From positions 1,612,001-1,676,000 of the forward strand of contig JBGAJN010000002.1 in NCBI GenBank assembly GCA_044224905.1: 64,000 bases of DNA. Direction: 5' to 3'. The notes beneath the pieces were generated by a model that did not search any database, was not told where the DNA came from, and was given only the letters and a program-made list of their open reading frames with translations. This document shows, piece after piece, positions 34,424 to 43,700 of the stretch. The stretch's first letter is position 1. The number at the start of each line of letters is the position of its first letter. Origin of the DNA: JBGAJN01 sp044224905. Its GTDB lineage: Bacteria > Verrucomicrobiota > Verrucomicrobiia > Limisphaerales > JBGAJN01. Both the position numbers and the translations under genes were made by a program.

Positions 34424-36949
34424 CTAGTGATTGAACAAAAACTCCTTGGTGTTGATCAGCGCCCAAAGGATGTCTTCGTAAGCCTGCCGCTTGTTGATCG
34501 GCGTTTCCTTGCCGTCCTTGTCCTTCACTTTCTTTTCGAGATGGTTCTTCGCGAGGCTGAGTTCCTTCGTGTCGGGCGGGCGCGAGCAGGCCCAGGCGTA
34601 AAGTTCGCGGACCTTTTCGTCGTCGCTGCGCGGGTCGGCGGCGAGGAGCGCGGCGCGGCCGGTGTCGGCGGTGAGCTTGTCCTGAATGTCCTTCGCGTTG
34701 AGCAGGTGCAGGCTCTGAGCGAGGCTCGCGTCCTGCGAGCGCTCGCATTCGCACGAGCTGGACGACTCGGGGCGGCCGAAGACGGTGAGGAAATAGGAGC
34801 TGGCGTTGAAGCTGTTGTCGGGCAGCGCGACGGCGCGCGTGCCGGGCGGCAGGCGGTCGAAGCGGCTCTCGGACTTGAGCAGGGCGTTGACGGAATCGAA
34901 GAGCACCTCGGCGGTGAGGCGCTTCGGGTAGTAGCGCGAGAAATTCTGGCGGTCCACGGCGTTGTGCGCGTTGGGCACGGCGCTGAGCTGGTAGGTGCGC
35001 GAACTGGTGATGGTGCGGACGAGGTGCTTGAGATCGTAGCCGCTCTTCACGAAGTCGGCAGCGAGCGCGTCGAGGAGTTCGGGATTCGTCGCGGGATTCG
35101 TTTCGCGCATGTCGTCCTCGGGTTCGACGAGGCCGCGGTTGAAGAAATGTTTCCAGTAACGGTTCACAAGCGAGCGGGCGAAGAAGGGATTTTCCTTCCG
35201 GGCCATCCAGTCGGCGAGCAACTGCCGCGGATCCTCGTCGGGCGGAATCTCCATTGTGGCAGAGCCGAGGCCGGCGGGCTTCACGGGTTGGCCGGTCTTC
35301 TTGTTCGTGGCCGTCGCGGTGCCGCGTTTGTGGAAAATGACTTCCTCGCTCGGCACGCCGCTGGCCTTGCGGCCGACCTGGCTGAAGAACGCGGAGAAGC
35401 TGTAGTAGTCCTGCTGGCTCCACTTCTCGAAGGGATGATGATGGCATTGCGCGCACTGGAGCCGCATGCCGAGGAAAAGTTGCGCGGTGTCTTCCATCTG
35501 CGCGGTGGTGTCCTTCACCTGCCGATACCACGCGACGGGCGGATGCTCCGCGATCTCGCCCGACGCGGCGACGACTTCACGCACGAGCGTGTCATAGGGC
35601 TTGTTCTCCAGCAGGCTGTCGCGAATCCACGTCCAGAACGCGTAGGTGCCGCGCGTGTATTTGGCGTCGGTGCGTTTATTGCGCAGGAGCGCGGCCCATT
35701 TGTTGGCGAAATATTCGGCGTAATCGGCGCTGTCGAGGAGCGAGTCAATCCGCAACTCGCGCTTGCCCGTGCTCGGCTCGGCGAGGAAACGCTTCAACTC
35801 CTCGGGCGTCGGCAACCGGCCCGCGATGTCCACCGTCACACGACGGAGAAACGTGGCGTCGTCGCAATTCTCCGACGGCGGCATGCCGATGGTGCGGAGT
35901 TTTTTGAAGACGAGTTCGTCCACGAAATTTTTCGGCTCGGGCAATTTGTCCACCGGCGCGCCGAGCGGAATCGTGGCGCGGAACACGGCGACCTTCGCCT
36001 GATAACGCACCATCACCGCGACGTCGCCGGGCTGGTCGAAGAGTTTCACGCGGCCGTCCTCCTCGGTGCGCGCCATGTTTTTGTCGTTCGGTTCGTAGAG
36101 CGCGCTGCGCGTGACGTCCTGTACCGAGCCGTCGGTGTAATGCGCGAGCACGACGAGCTGCTGCTCGCCGGCAAAGGGCATCGTGCGCTCCTTGGGCAAC
36201 ACCTCGATGCGCGTGACGGATGGGTCCGTGGGCTTGCCATACGGCATGCCTTGCGCGATCCACCGGACGAGGAGCTTGTAATCGTCGGACGCGGGATCGA
36301 GTCGCTTGCCGCCGCCGTGCGGAAGCGTGGCCGCGCCTTTTTCGACGAGTAAACTCCGCTCGGGTGCGGCGGGGAACAGCCGGCGACCGCGCGCTTCCTT
36401 CACGAGATGCTCGAAATCTTCCGTCGGCTCGAAGCCGAGCAGCGAAAGCCTGAAGCCGTTTTGCCCGCTCGACTTGCCGTGGCAACCGCCGCCGTTGCAA
36501 CCGTTCTTGGTGAAGATGGGGACGATCTGATTCGGAAAATTGATCGGCTCGGCGAACTTCGCCTTCGCGACCGTGACGCTCAACGTGGCCGTCGCGCCGT
36601 CCGCGCTCTTCGCAGTGATCGTTGCCGAGCCGTCGCCGAGCGGCGTGACCATGCCGTTCTTTTCCACCTTAACGATGCTTGCGGGCGCAGCCGTGAATGT
36701 AACCTGTCGCGTAAAGTCGCGAAGCGCGCCGCTGTCAAACTTCGCGGTGACGAGCAACTGCTGCTTCGCGTCCTTGCCCACGAGCTTGAGCGGCACGGCG
36801 GCTTTCGCGTCAACGTCGGTGGTGAAGTGGATTTGAAGCCCGGTGAGTTTGCCGGGGGAAGTGTCTCCTGCTTTGCCGAACGTAGCCAACGTCCCGAAAG
36901 TGAACGCGAGGGCGACGCTGAGGGACGCGATTTGTTTTCGCAGCGACAT
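34424..36949 (-). CDS. DUF1549/DUF1553 exported protein with Big_2-like domain and cytochrome c motifs
   Basis: This 841-residue protein has a signal peptide, then an Ig-like (Big_2-type) domain near residues 35-130 (PLGDGSATITAKSADGATATLSVTV). A haem-like CNGGGCHGKSSGQNGF motif follows (Cys spaced by four, not two). A DUF1549 region contains KLRTIGMPPSENCDDATFLRRVTVDIAGRLP (in parts) and a CAQCHHHP CxxCH site. A DUF1553 region ends the protein (FFARSLVNRYWKHFFNRGLVEPEDD, LLDALAADFVKSGYDLKHLVR). The family is hugely expanded in Planctomycetes and Verrucomicrobia; links to surface polysaccharide or sulfatase-linked degradation are proposed but not proven. It follows the DUF1501 gene by 18 bases in the same operon. 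Confidence 0.88.
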   Translation of the reverse strand: MSLRKQIASLSVALAFTFGTLATFGKAGDTSPGKLTGLQIHFTTDVDAKAAVPLKLVGKDAKQQLLVTAKFDSGALRDFTRQVTFTAAPASIVKVEKNGMVTPLGDGSATITAKSADGATATLSVTVAKAKFAEPINFPNQIVPIFTKNGCNGGGCHGKSSGQNGFRLSLLGFEPTEDFEHLVKEARGRRLFPAAPERSLLVEKGAATLPHGGGKRLDPASDDYKLLVRWIAQGMPYGKPTDPSVTRIEVLPKERTMPFAGEQQLVVLAHYTDGSVQDVTRSALYEPNDKNMARTEEDGRVKLFDQPGDVAVMVRYQAKVAVFRATIPLGAPVDKLPEPKNFVDELVFKKLRTIGMPPSENCDDATFLRRVTVDIAGRLPTPEELKRFLAEPSTGKRELRIDSLLDSADYAEYFANKWAALLRNKRTDAKYTRGTYAFWTWIRDSLLENKPYDTLVREVVAASGEIAEHPPVAWYRQVKDTTAQMEDTAQLFLGMRLQCAQCHHHPFEKWSQQDYYSFSAFFSQVGRKASGVPSEEVIFHKRGTATATNKKTGQPVKPAGLGSATMEIPPDEDPRQLLADWMARKENPFFARSLVNRYWKHFFNRGLVEPEDDMRETNPATNPELLDALAADFVKSGYDLKHLVRTITSSRTYQLSAVPNAHNAVDRQNFSRYYPKRLTAEVLFDSVNALLKSESRFDRLPPGTRAVALPDNSFNASSYFLTVFGRPESSSSCECERSQDASLAQSLHLLNAKDIQDKLTADTGRAALLAADPRSDDEKVRELYAWACSRPPDTKELSLAKNHLEKKVKDKDGKETPINKRQAYEDILWALINTKEFLFNH

Positions 36950-36967
36950 GTGGATTTCGAAAACGGG

Positions 36968-38314
36968 TTAAACCGAAACCAGCTCCGGCATCGGCTCCCA
37001 GCCATCGACGAGGTATTGCGGGCGGCCGGAAAGGTCGGGGAGCGTGACGCGGCTCGTGTCGATGCCGAGCTGATGATAGAGCGTGGCGAATACTTCGCCG
37101 AAATGCACCGGGCGTTCGGTCGGCTCGCCGCCGAGACGATCGGTGGCACCGATGACATGGCCCGTCTTCATGCCGCCGCCCGCAAGCATCGCGCAGCCGA
37201 CGCGTGGCCAGTGATCGCGGCCGGCGTCCTTGTTGATCGTCGGCGTGCGACCGAACTCGCCCCAAGCGACGACCGCGACTTCCTTCTCCATTCCGCGCGC
37301 GTGAAGGTCTTCGACGAGCGCGCTCAGCGCCTGATCGAACAACGGCAGGTGCGTGAGGAGTTCGCTGTGGTTGTTGCTGTGAAAATCCCAGCGGCCGAAA
37401 TTCAACGTCACGCAGCGCGCGCCCGCCTCGACGAGCCGGCGGGCGATGAGGAAGTGCTCGCAGTTGCGCGGGGCGCCGTCGCCGTAATTCTTCGTGTCAC
37501 CCTTGCCGTAGCGCTCGCGGACCTTCGCGGGTTCGCGGCTGACGTCGAGCGCTTCCATGAGTTTGCTCGAGGTGAGGATGTTGAACGCCTGTTGATTGAA
37601 CGCGTCGAGGCCTTCGACCATGCCGCTCTTGTCCACATCGCGGCGGAAATTATCGAAGCCGCTCAGCAACGCCTTGCGATCGGCCAGGCGGTCGAGCGTG
37701 ACGCCATTCAATTTCAAATCATCCATGCCCGCGCCGTTCGGACGAAACGCCGCGTGCGTAGGGCCGAGAAAACCCGGATGCCCCGGCGAGCCGTAAGGCG
37801 GATGCCCGGCCTTCGGCGCGAGGCCGACGAATGCGGGTATCGCGGGATCGGTCTGGCCTTGGAGTTTCGAGAGCGCGGCGCCCATCGACGGCCACCCGCC
37901 GGGCGGTTGCTTCGGCACGGGCCGGCCGGTGTAGCAGATGAACGAGTCGTGATTGCCATCCGGCGAGCCATACATCGAGCGGATGGGCACGAGCTTGTCC
38001 ATGATCTTCGCGCAATACGGCATGTGCTCGGAGATCTGGATGCCTGGGACGTTGGTGCGCATCGGGCGGTGAGGGCCGCGGATTTCCAACGGCGCATCCA
38101 TCTTCAGGTCATACATGTCCTGATGCGGCGGCGCGCCGGCCATATAGATCATGATGACGGCCTTGTGCGAACGACGGATGCCGGAGAGTTGCTCGGCTTG
38201 GAGAATTTGCGGCAACGCTAACCCGCCCATTGCGAGTCCACCGATGCGTAGGAAGTCGCGACGCGAAACGCCATCACAGAAGGGGCCGGTGGTTTTTCCA
38301 AGAATCGTGAGCAT
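36968..38314 (-). CDS. DUF1501 family exported protein, copy 2
   Basis: This 448-residue protein starts at the ATG at 38314 (MLTILGKTTGPFCDG), matching the MLTI start of the neighbouring copy; a TTG further upstream would overlap it. A twin-arginine-type signal SRRDFLRIGGLAMGGLALP is at residues about 18-37. The DUF1501 core has KAVIMIYMAGAPPHQDMYDLK, ISEHMPYCAKIMDKLVPIRSM and a late VVAWGEFGRTPTINKDAGRDHWPR. The fold is related to alkaline phosphatase/sulfatase-like enzymes, but the activity is not established. It pairs with the DUF1549/DUF1553 protein next to it, as in most such loci. It is a near duplicate of the gene upstream. Confidence 0.87.
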   Translation of the reverse strand: MLTILGKTTGPFCDGVSRRDFLRIGGLAMGGLALPQILQAEQLSGIRRSHKAVIMIYMAGAPPHQDMYDLKMDAPLEIRGPHRPMRTNVPGIQISEHMPYCAKIMDKLVPIRSMYGSPDGNHDSFICYTGRPVPKQPPGGWPSMGAALSKLQGQTDPAIPAFVGLAPKAGHPPYGSPGHPGFLGPTHAAFRPNGAGMDDLKLNGVTLDRLADRKALLSGFDNFRRDVDKSGMVEGLDAFNQQAFNILTSSKLMEALDVSREPAKVRERYGKGDTKNYGDGAPRNCEHFLIARRLVEAGARCVTLNFGRWDFHSNNHSELLTHLPLFDQALSALVEDLHARGMEKEVAVVAWGEFGRTPTINKDAGRDHWPRVGCAMLAGGGMKTGHVIGATDRLGGEPTERPVHFGEVFATLYHQLGIDTSRVTLPDLSGRPQYLVDGWEPMPELVSV

Positions 38315-38321
38315 TGAAAAT

Positions 38322-39668
38322 TTATCCAACCAACTCGGGCATCGGCGCGCAGCCGCCGTCGACGAGATACTGCGGACGACCCGTGAGATCGGGAATGGTG
38401 ACCTTGCTCACGTCGATGCCGAGGTTGTGATAGAGCGTGGCGAAAACGTCGCCGAATTGCACGGGGCGCTCGGTCGCTTCGCCGCCGAGACGATCGGTGG
38501 CGCCGATGACTTGGCCCATTTTCATGCCACCGCCCGCTAGCAATGCGCACGTGACGCGCGGCCAGTGATCGCGACCGGCGTCTTTGTTGATCGTCGGCGT
38601 GCGGCCGAATTCGCCCCACACCACGACACTCACATCTTTATCGAGGCCGCGTTGATGAAGATCTTCGATCAGGGCACTCAGACCTTGATCGAGCAGGGGA
38701 AGGTCTTGGCGGAGCGCGTCGAAATTTTTTCCGTGATGATCCCAGCGGCTGAACGCGAGCGTTACGCAGCGTGCGCCCGCCTCGACGAGCCGACGCGCCA
38801 CGAGGAAATGTTCCATCAACTTCGGCCCGCCGTCGTCGCGGTTCTTCGGATCGCCTTTGCCGTAACGTTCCACGACGCGCGTGTTTTCCTTCGTGAGGTC
38901 GAGCGCGTCGAGCAGCTTGCTCGAAGTGAGGACGCCGAACGCCTGTTCGTTGAACGCGTCGAGCCCGCTCATCAAGCCGCTTGCGTCCACGTCGCGGCGG
39001 AAGTTATCGAAGCTCGTGAGCAACGCGCGACGATCGGCCAGGCGGTCAAGCGTGACGCCGTTGAGCGCCATGTCGTCCTTGCCGGAACCTTTGTTTGGTT
39101 GAAACGGCGCGAAGGGCACGCCGAGAAAGCCGGCCTGACCGTTGTCCGCCCAACGCATCTCTCCCATCTTCGGGGCAAGCCCGACGAACGGAGGCATCGC
39201 TCGATCGACCGCGCCTTGAAGCTTCGCGACCGTGGAGCCGAGACTCGGCCAGCCACCGGGCGCCTGTTGTTTGTGCGAGCGGCCGGTCTGACATTGAAAC
39301 GCGTAGTGATCTCCCGTGGCACCGACGATCGACCGTATGAGCGCGCACTTGTCCATCAGCTTAGCGACGCGCGGCAAATGCTCGGTGATCTGGATGCCGG
39401 GAACGCTTGTGGAGATGGGCTTGAATTCGCCGCGCACTTCCGACGGCGCGTCCATCTTCAGATCGAAGATGTCCTGATGCGACGGTCCGCCCGGAAGGAA
39501 AATCATGATGACCGCCTTGTGCGATCGACGAATGCCCGACTGTGCCTCGGCGCGGAGAATGTCGGGCATGGCCAAGCCGCCCATCGCGAGGCCGCCGATC
39601 TTTAGAAAATTGCGGCGGGACACTCCGTCGCACAAGCGGCTGCTGTTCTGGTTGTAGATCGTCAGCAT
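38322..39668 (-). CDS. DUF1501 family exported protein, copy 1
   Basis: This is a 448-residue protein, identical in length to the downstream copy. It starts at the ATG at 39668 (MLTIYNQNSSRLCDG), with a Tat-like SRRNFLKIGGLAMGGLAMP. The DUF1501 motifs are KAVIMIFLPGGPSHQDIFDLK, ITEHLPRVAKLMDKCALIRSI and VVVWGEFGRTPTINKDAGRDHWPR. Copy 2 differs by scattered substitutions all along, so the duplication is not recent. It is the first gene of the operon; 400 bases without a gene separate it from actA, transcribed the other way. Confidence 0.87.
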   Translation of the reverse strand: MLTIYNQNSSRLCDGVSRRNFLKIGGLAMGGLAMPDILRAEAQSGIRRSHKAVIMIFLPGGPSHQDIFDLKMDAPSEVRGEFKPISTSVPGIQITEHLPRVAKLMDKCALIRSIVGATGDHYAFQCQTGRSHKQQAPGGWPSLGSTVAKLQGAVDRAMPPFVGLAPKMGEMRWADNGQAGFLGVPFAPFQPNKGSGKDDMALNGVTLDRLADRRALLTSFDNFRRDVDASGLMSGLDAFNEQAFGVLTSSKLLDALDLTKENTRVVERYGKGDPKNRDDGGPKLMEHFLVARRLVEAGARCVTLAFSRWDHHGKNFDALRQDLPLLDQGLSALIEDLHQRGLDKDVSVVVWGEFGRTPTINKDAGRDHWPRVTCALLAGGGMKMGQVIGATDRLGGEATERPVQFGDVFATLYHNLGIDVSKVTIPDLTGRPQYLVDGGCAPMPELVG

Positions 39669-40069
39669 TATTTAAGTACGGCTAGCCAGAGAATGTGACG
39701 CCAGCAGGCGCGTGAATATTTAGGCTTTCGTTAAGACTGCGCTCACCGGTCGCGTTCTTCAAATGCATTCTGCGGAATGAATGAGGGGGTGTGGCGTCAA
39801 CTCTTCACTTGCACAAAGCCGACTTATTCTTGGCATTAAGGGGAACAAATTCGTGAAATTTTTCACAAAGGGGCTTGCGCGTTCAGTCGGTATTGCGTTA
39901 AACGATTTTCAGGCGGTGGTGTGACTCGATGTGAGTCGCACATTCTCGGAAGCGGTTACTCGCTTCGAGAGGCCGGTGAAAAGTTCATTCGCCGGAGTTT
40001 CCTGAAGCATTTTTCAGGTGGACCATTTGCCCGCGCTCAGCGCTTGAAACCAACAAACATAAACTGACG
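39669..40069. promoter_or_regulatory. Divergent regulatory region between the DUF1501 and act operons
   Basis: No gene is seen in these 401 bases, which must carry the promoters of two divergent operons. Two symmetric elements stand out. A 14-base palindrome GTGAAATTTTTCAC lies at 39853-39866. A 9-bp hairpin (39919-39927 with 39933-39941; one G-U pair) has a 5-base loop. A shorter inverted repeat, CCTGAA...TTCAGG, occurs near 40000. The palindrome has the size and shape of an operator for a dimeric regulator. No -35/-10 pair matched well enough to call, and no Shine-Dalgarno precedes actA. Confidence 0.45.
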
Positions 40070-40720
40070 ATGTCGGACATTTTTCCCAAGTGGACGAACA
40101 AGCTGCCGCTGAAGCTCCTAATTGGAGCGGCGGTGACCGGCACCGCGTTGGTCGCGGGCGGGTGGTATTATTTCACGCCGAAGTACGCCAACGTCGGTTA
40201 TCAGCCCATTCAGCCGGTGGCGTTTTCTCACGCGATACACGCGGACCAACTCGGCATCGACTGCCGCTATTGCCACAGTGCGGTGGAGAAGTCCTGGTAT
40301 TCAAACGTCCCGGCGACGGCGACGTGCATGAACTGTCACAACCAGGTTCTCAAAGACAGTCCGAAGCTGGCACTCGTCCGCGAAAGCTACGAAACGGGCA
40401 AGGCGATTCCCTGGGTTCAGATTCACAAGGTTCCTGACTACGTTTATTTTAATCATTCGGTTCACGTGAACCGCGGCGTGAGTTGCGTGCATTGCCACGG
40501 ACAGCTCAACAAGATGGACGAGGTTTATCAGAGCAAGTCGCTCACGATGGCGTTCTGCCTTGAGTGCCATCGTAACCCGGAGAAATTCGTCCGCGATCCG
40601 AAGCAAGTCTTCAATCTCGACTACCAAGTGGACGCCGCGACGCAGGAAGCCAACGGCAAGAAGATTGTCCACGATTGGAAGATCATGTCCTCGCAGAATT
40701 GCTCCGCCTGTCATCGATGA
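40070..40720 (+). CDS. actA: Alternative complex III subunit ActA, pentahaem cytochrome c
   Basis: This 216-residue protein has an N-terminal membrane anchor (about residues 12-34, LPLKLLIGAAVTGTALVAGGWYY) and five CxxCH sites: 65-69 (CRYCH), 86-90 (CMNCH), 139-143 (CVHCH), 163-167 (CLECH) and 211-215 (CSACH). The count and spacing match ActA, the pentahaem subunit of ACIII, which passes electrons from quinol oxidation towards the monohaem cytochrome. Haems would be exposed on the periplasmic side. It is the first gene of the act operon; its TGA overlaps the actB ATG (ATGA). Confidence 0.95.
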   Translation: MSDIFPKWTNKLPLKLLIGAAVTGTALVAGGWYYFTPKYANVGYQPIQPVAFSHAIHADQLGIDCRYCHSAVEKSWYSNVPATATCMNCHNQVLKDSPKLALVRESYETGKAIPWVQIHKVPDYVYFNHSVHVNRGVSCVHCHGQLNKMDEVYQSKSLTMAFCLECHRNPEKFVRDPKQVFNLDYQVDAATQEANGKKIVHDWKIMSSQNCSACHR

Positions 40721-43700
40721 AAACCATCCCGCCACCCTGTCCCATTCCGGAAAGCGGCCCGAAATACTGGCGCAGCCTCGACCAAGTGGCCGAGACGCCG
40801 GAGTTCCAGCAATGGCTCCAGAACGAATTTCCCGCGGGCGCGAGCGAATTCACCGACGGCACCTCCCGCCGGCATTTCGTCAAGATCATGTCGGCTTCGT
40901 TTCTTCTCGGCGGGCTTGGCCTGACGGGTTGCCGCAAGCCGGTCGAAAACATTCTTCCGTTCTCGAAGCAGCCGGAAAATTACATCCACGGTAAGGCAAA
41001 GTTTTTTGCAACGTCCCGCCCGACGCGCGGTTCTTCGGTTCCGTTGCTGGTCAAATCGCACGAAGGTCGGCCGGTCAAAGTCGAATCGAATCCCGAGCAT
41101 CCCGCGGGCAACGCTGGCACGGATCACTTTACTCAGGCATCGATCCTGAACTTGTTTGATCCGGATCGCGCGATGGCGATGTCGTCCGGCGATTCCGTCA
41201 AGACGATTGATTTTCTCACGCAAGCAGCCAAGCGCCATGCTGCCACCGGTGGCGAGGGGTTGGTGTTCTTGCTCGAACGCAGTAGCTCGCCGTCGCGCTT
41301 GCGCGTTCAGCAGCTGATCAGCGCCAAGTATCCCAAGGCGCGTTGGTTCCTCTACGAGCCGATTGATCTCTCGGCTGGCCAGCAAGCGGCCTCGACTGCC
41401 TTCGGTCAATCGATCGCTCCGCAATATCAGCTCGACAAGGCCAAGCGCATTTTCGCGCTCGATTGCGATTTCCTCGGTGCGGAAGAAGACTCTTACCGCT
41501 TCATTCGCGGCTTTGCCAAAGGGCGCAAACAGAAGACCGCCGCTGACGAGATCAATCGCCTCTACGCGGTCGAAGCAGTTTTCAGCATCACGGGTGCGAA
41601 CGCGGATCATCGTCTGCGACTCCCAGCCAGCCAGGTTCTCCCGCTCGCAGCGAAGCTCGCGGTGGAAGTCCTGAAAGAAAAAGGCGGAGCAGGGGAACTT
41701 GGTGCGGCATTGGATGCACTCGCTGGTGAATTCAAAGGCGACGAGAAGTGGGTCACTGAAGCGGCGAAGGATTTGGCTCACAGCAGCGGCGAAAGCGTCG
41801 TGCTCGCGGGTCACTCTCAACCGGCAGCGGTTCATTTCATCGCAGCTGCGATCAATAACGCGCTGGGCAGTGTCGGCAAAGTTGTCGTGCTGAATCCCGC
41901 GCCGGAAGTTAAGACGGGTTCGCTCGCGGACCTCGTTGCGGCGTTGAACGCCGGCACAGTGGACACGCTCGTGTCGCTCGGTGGTAATCCGGTTTACGCC
42001 GCTCCGGTCGATCTCGATTTCGCGGCGGCTCAGAAGAAAGCCAAGTCGATCATCCGTTGGGGTTACTACCACGATGAATCGGCGGAAGGCGCCAGCTATT
42101 TCATTCCGGCGGCACACTATCTCGAATCGTGGGGCGACGGTCGCACCAGTGACGGCACCTACGTTTCCGTTCAGCCGCTCATCGAGCCGCTCTTTGGCGG
42201 TTTCACCGAGCTCGAAGTTCTCGCGCACCTCGGCGGTCTCGACGCCGTGCGTCCGCATGACATCGTTCGCGAAACGTTCGCGGGCATCGTCAAGCCGGCA
42301 AACCTCGAAGAAGCTTGGAAGAAATTTATCCACGACGGTTTCGCGGCGGGCACTGCGCCCGCACCTGTCGCTGGGAAGTTAAACGTTGGTGCAATCGCTG
42401 CGGCGTTGAAGTCCGCGACGGTTTTGCCCACGCCGAGCGCGGAGAAGCTCGAAGTGGTTTTCCACCGCGACTACAGCGTGGACGACGGTCGTTACAACAA
42501 CAACGGCTGGTTGCAGGAAACGCCGAATCCCATCACGAAGGTCGTTTGGGAAAACATCATCGCGGTCAGCCCGAACACAGCGAAGGCGCTCAATCTCAAG
42601 GCCGCGGCCGGTCGTAAGAATGCCGATCCGGAAAAGGAAAACGCTGCGTTCAAGAGTAACGACGAAGGCACGAGCTACGAGTTCAGCGACGTCATCGAAC
42701 TCGAACTCGGTGGTCGCAAAGTCACGGGCACGATTTGGATTCAGCCTGGTCTGGCGGACAACACCGTGGCGATCGCGCTCGGTTATGGTCGTCCGAAGCC
42801 TGGTCGCGTTGGCTACAAGGTTGGTTTCAATGCCTATGCGTTGCGCACGTCCACGGCTCCCTATTTTGCTGCTGGCGGCAAGTTGACGAACACGGGCAAG
42901 ACCGCTCGCGTGGTCAGCACGCAGGAGCACGGCGCGATGGACGGACGTCCGATCATTCGCGAAGCGAACCTCGATCAGTATCGGAAGAAAACCGATTTCG
43001 CCAACAACATGGACCTGGAGGCGCACTCCGAGTTCATCCCGAAGGACAAAAAGGGCGAGCCGAAGAACATTTATCAGCATCCGTACGTCAAGAATCCGGA
43101 GACCAAGAGCGACGTGCACCAGTGGGGCATGGTCGTCGATCTCAGCTCGTGCGTGGGTTGCACCGCGTGCGTGACCGCGTGCCAGAGCGAGAACAACGTT
43201 CCGATCGTTGGCCGCGACCAGGTCAACAAAGGCCGCGAGATGCACTGGATGCGCATCGACCGTTACTTCACCGGCGACGCTGCGAATCCGCAGTCGGTCA
43301 ATCAGCCGATGATGTGCCAGCACTGCGAAAGCGCGCCGTGCGAAAGCGTCTGCCCGGTCAACGCGACGGTTCACGACGAAGAGGGCGTGAACGTGATGGC
43401 TTACAACCGCTGCATTGGCACGCGGTATTGCTCGAACAACTGTCCGTTCAAAGTTCGGCGGTTCAATTTCTTCGATTTCAACAAGCGCCCGAACGATTAC
43501 GCGGGTATGAACGGTCAGTCCGGCAACCTTTACAAAGGTCCGTTCGCGAAACGCGAGCCGCTGGAATACGACCTGATCAAGCTGGCGAAGAATCCGGAAG
43601 TGACCGTCCGCATGCGCGGCGTCATGGAGAAGTGCACGTTCTGCATTCAGCGCATCGAAGGCGCGAAGATTGCCCAGAAGGTCAAGGCTGGCGCCTCGCC

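Noticed and set aside
34427..36352. 641-codon plus-strand frame opposite the DUF1549/DUF1553 gene
   Set aside because: High G+C antisense shadow; repetitive Arg/Glu/Gly composition without motifs, while the minus-strand protein has clear domains.
36407..38221. 604-codon plus-strand frame opposite the DUF1501 gene
   Set aside because: Same antisense shadow effect; it crosses two real genes and has no signal or domain.
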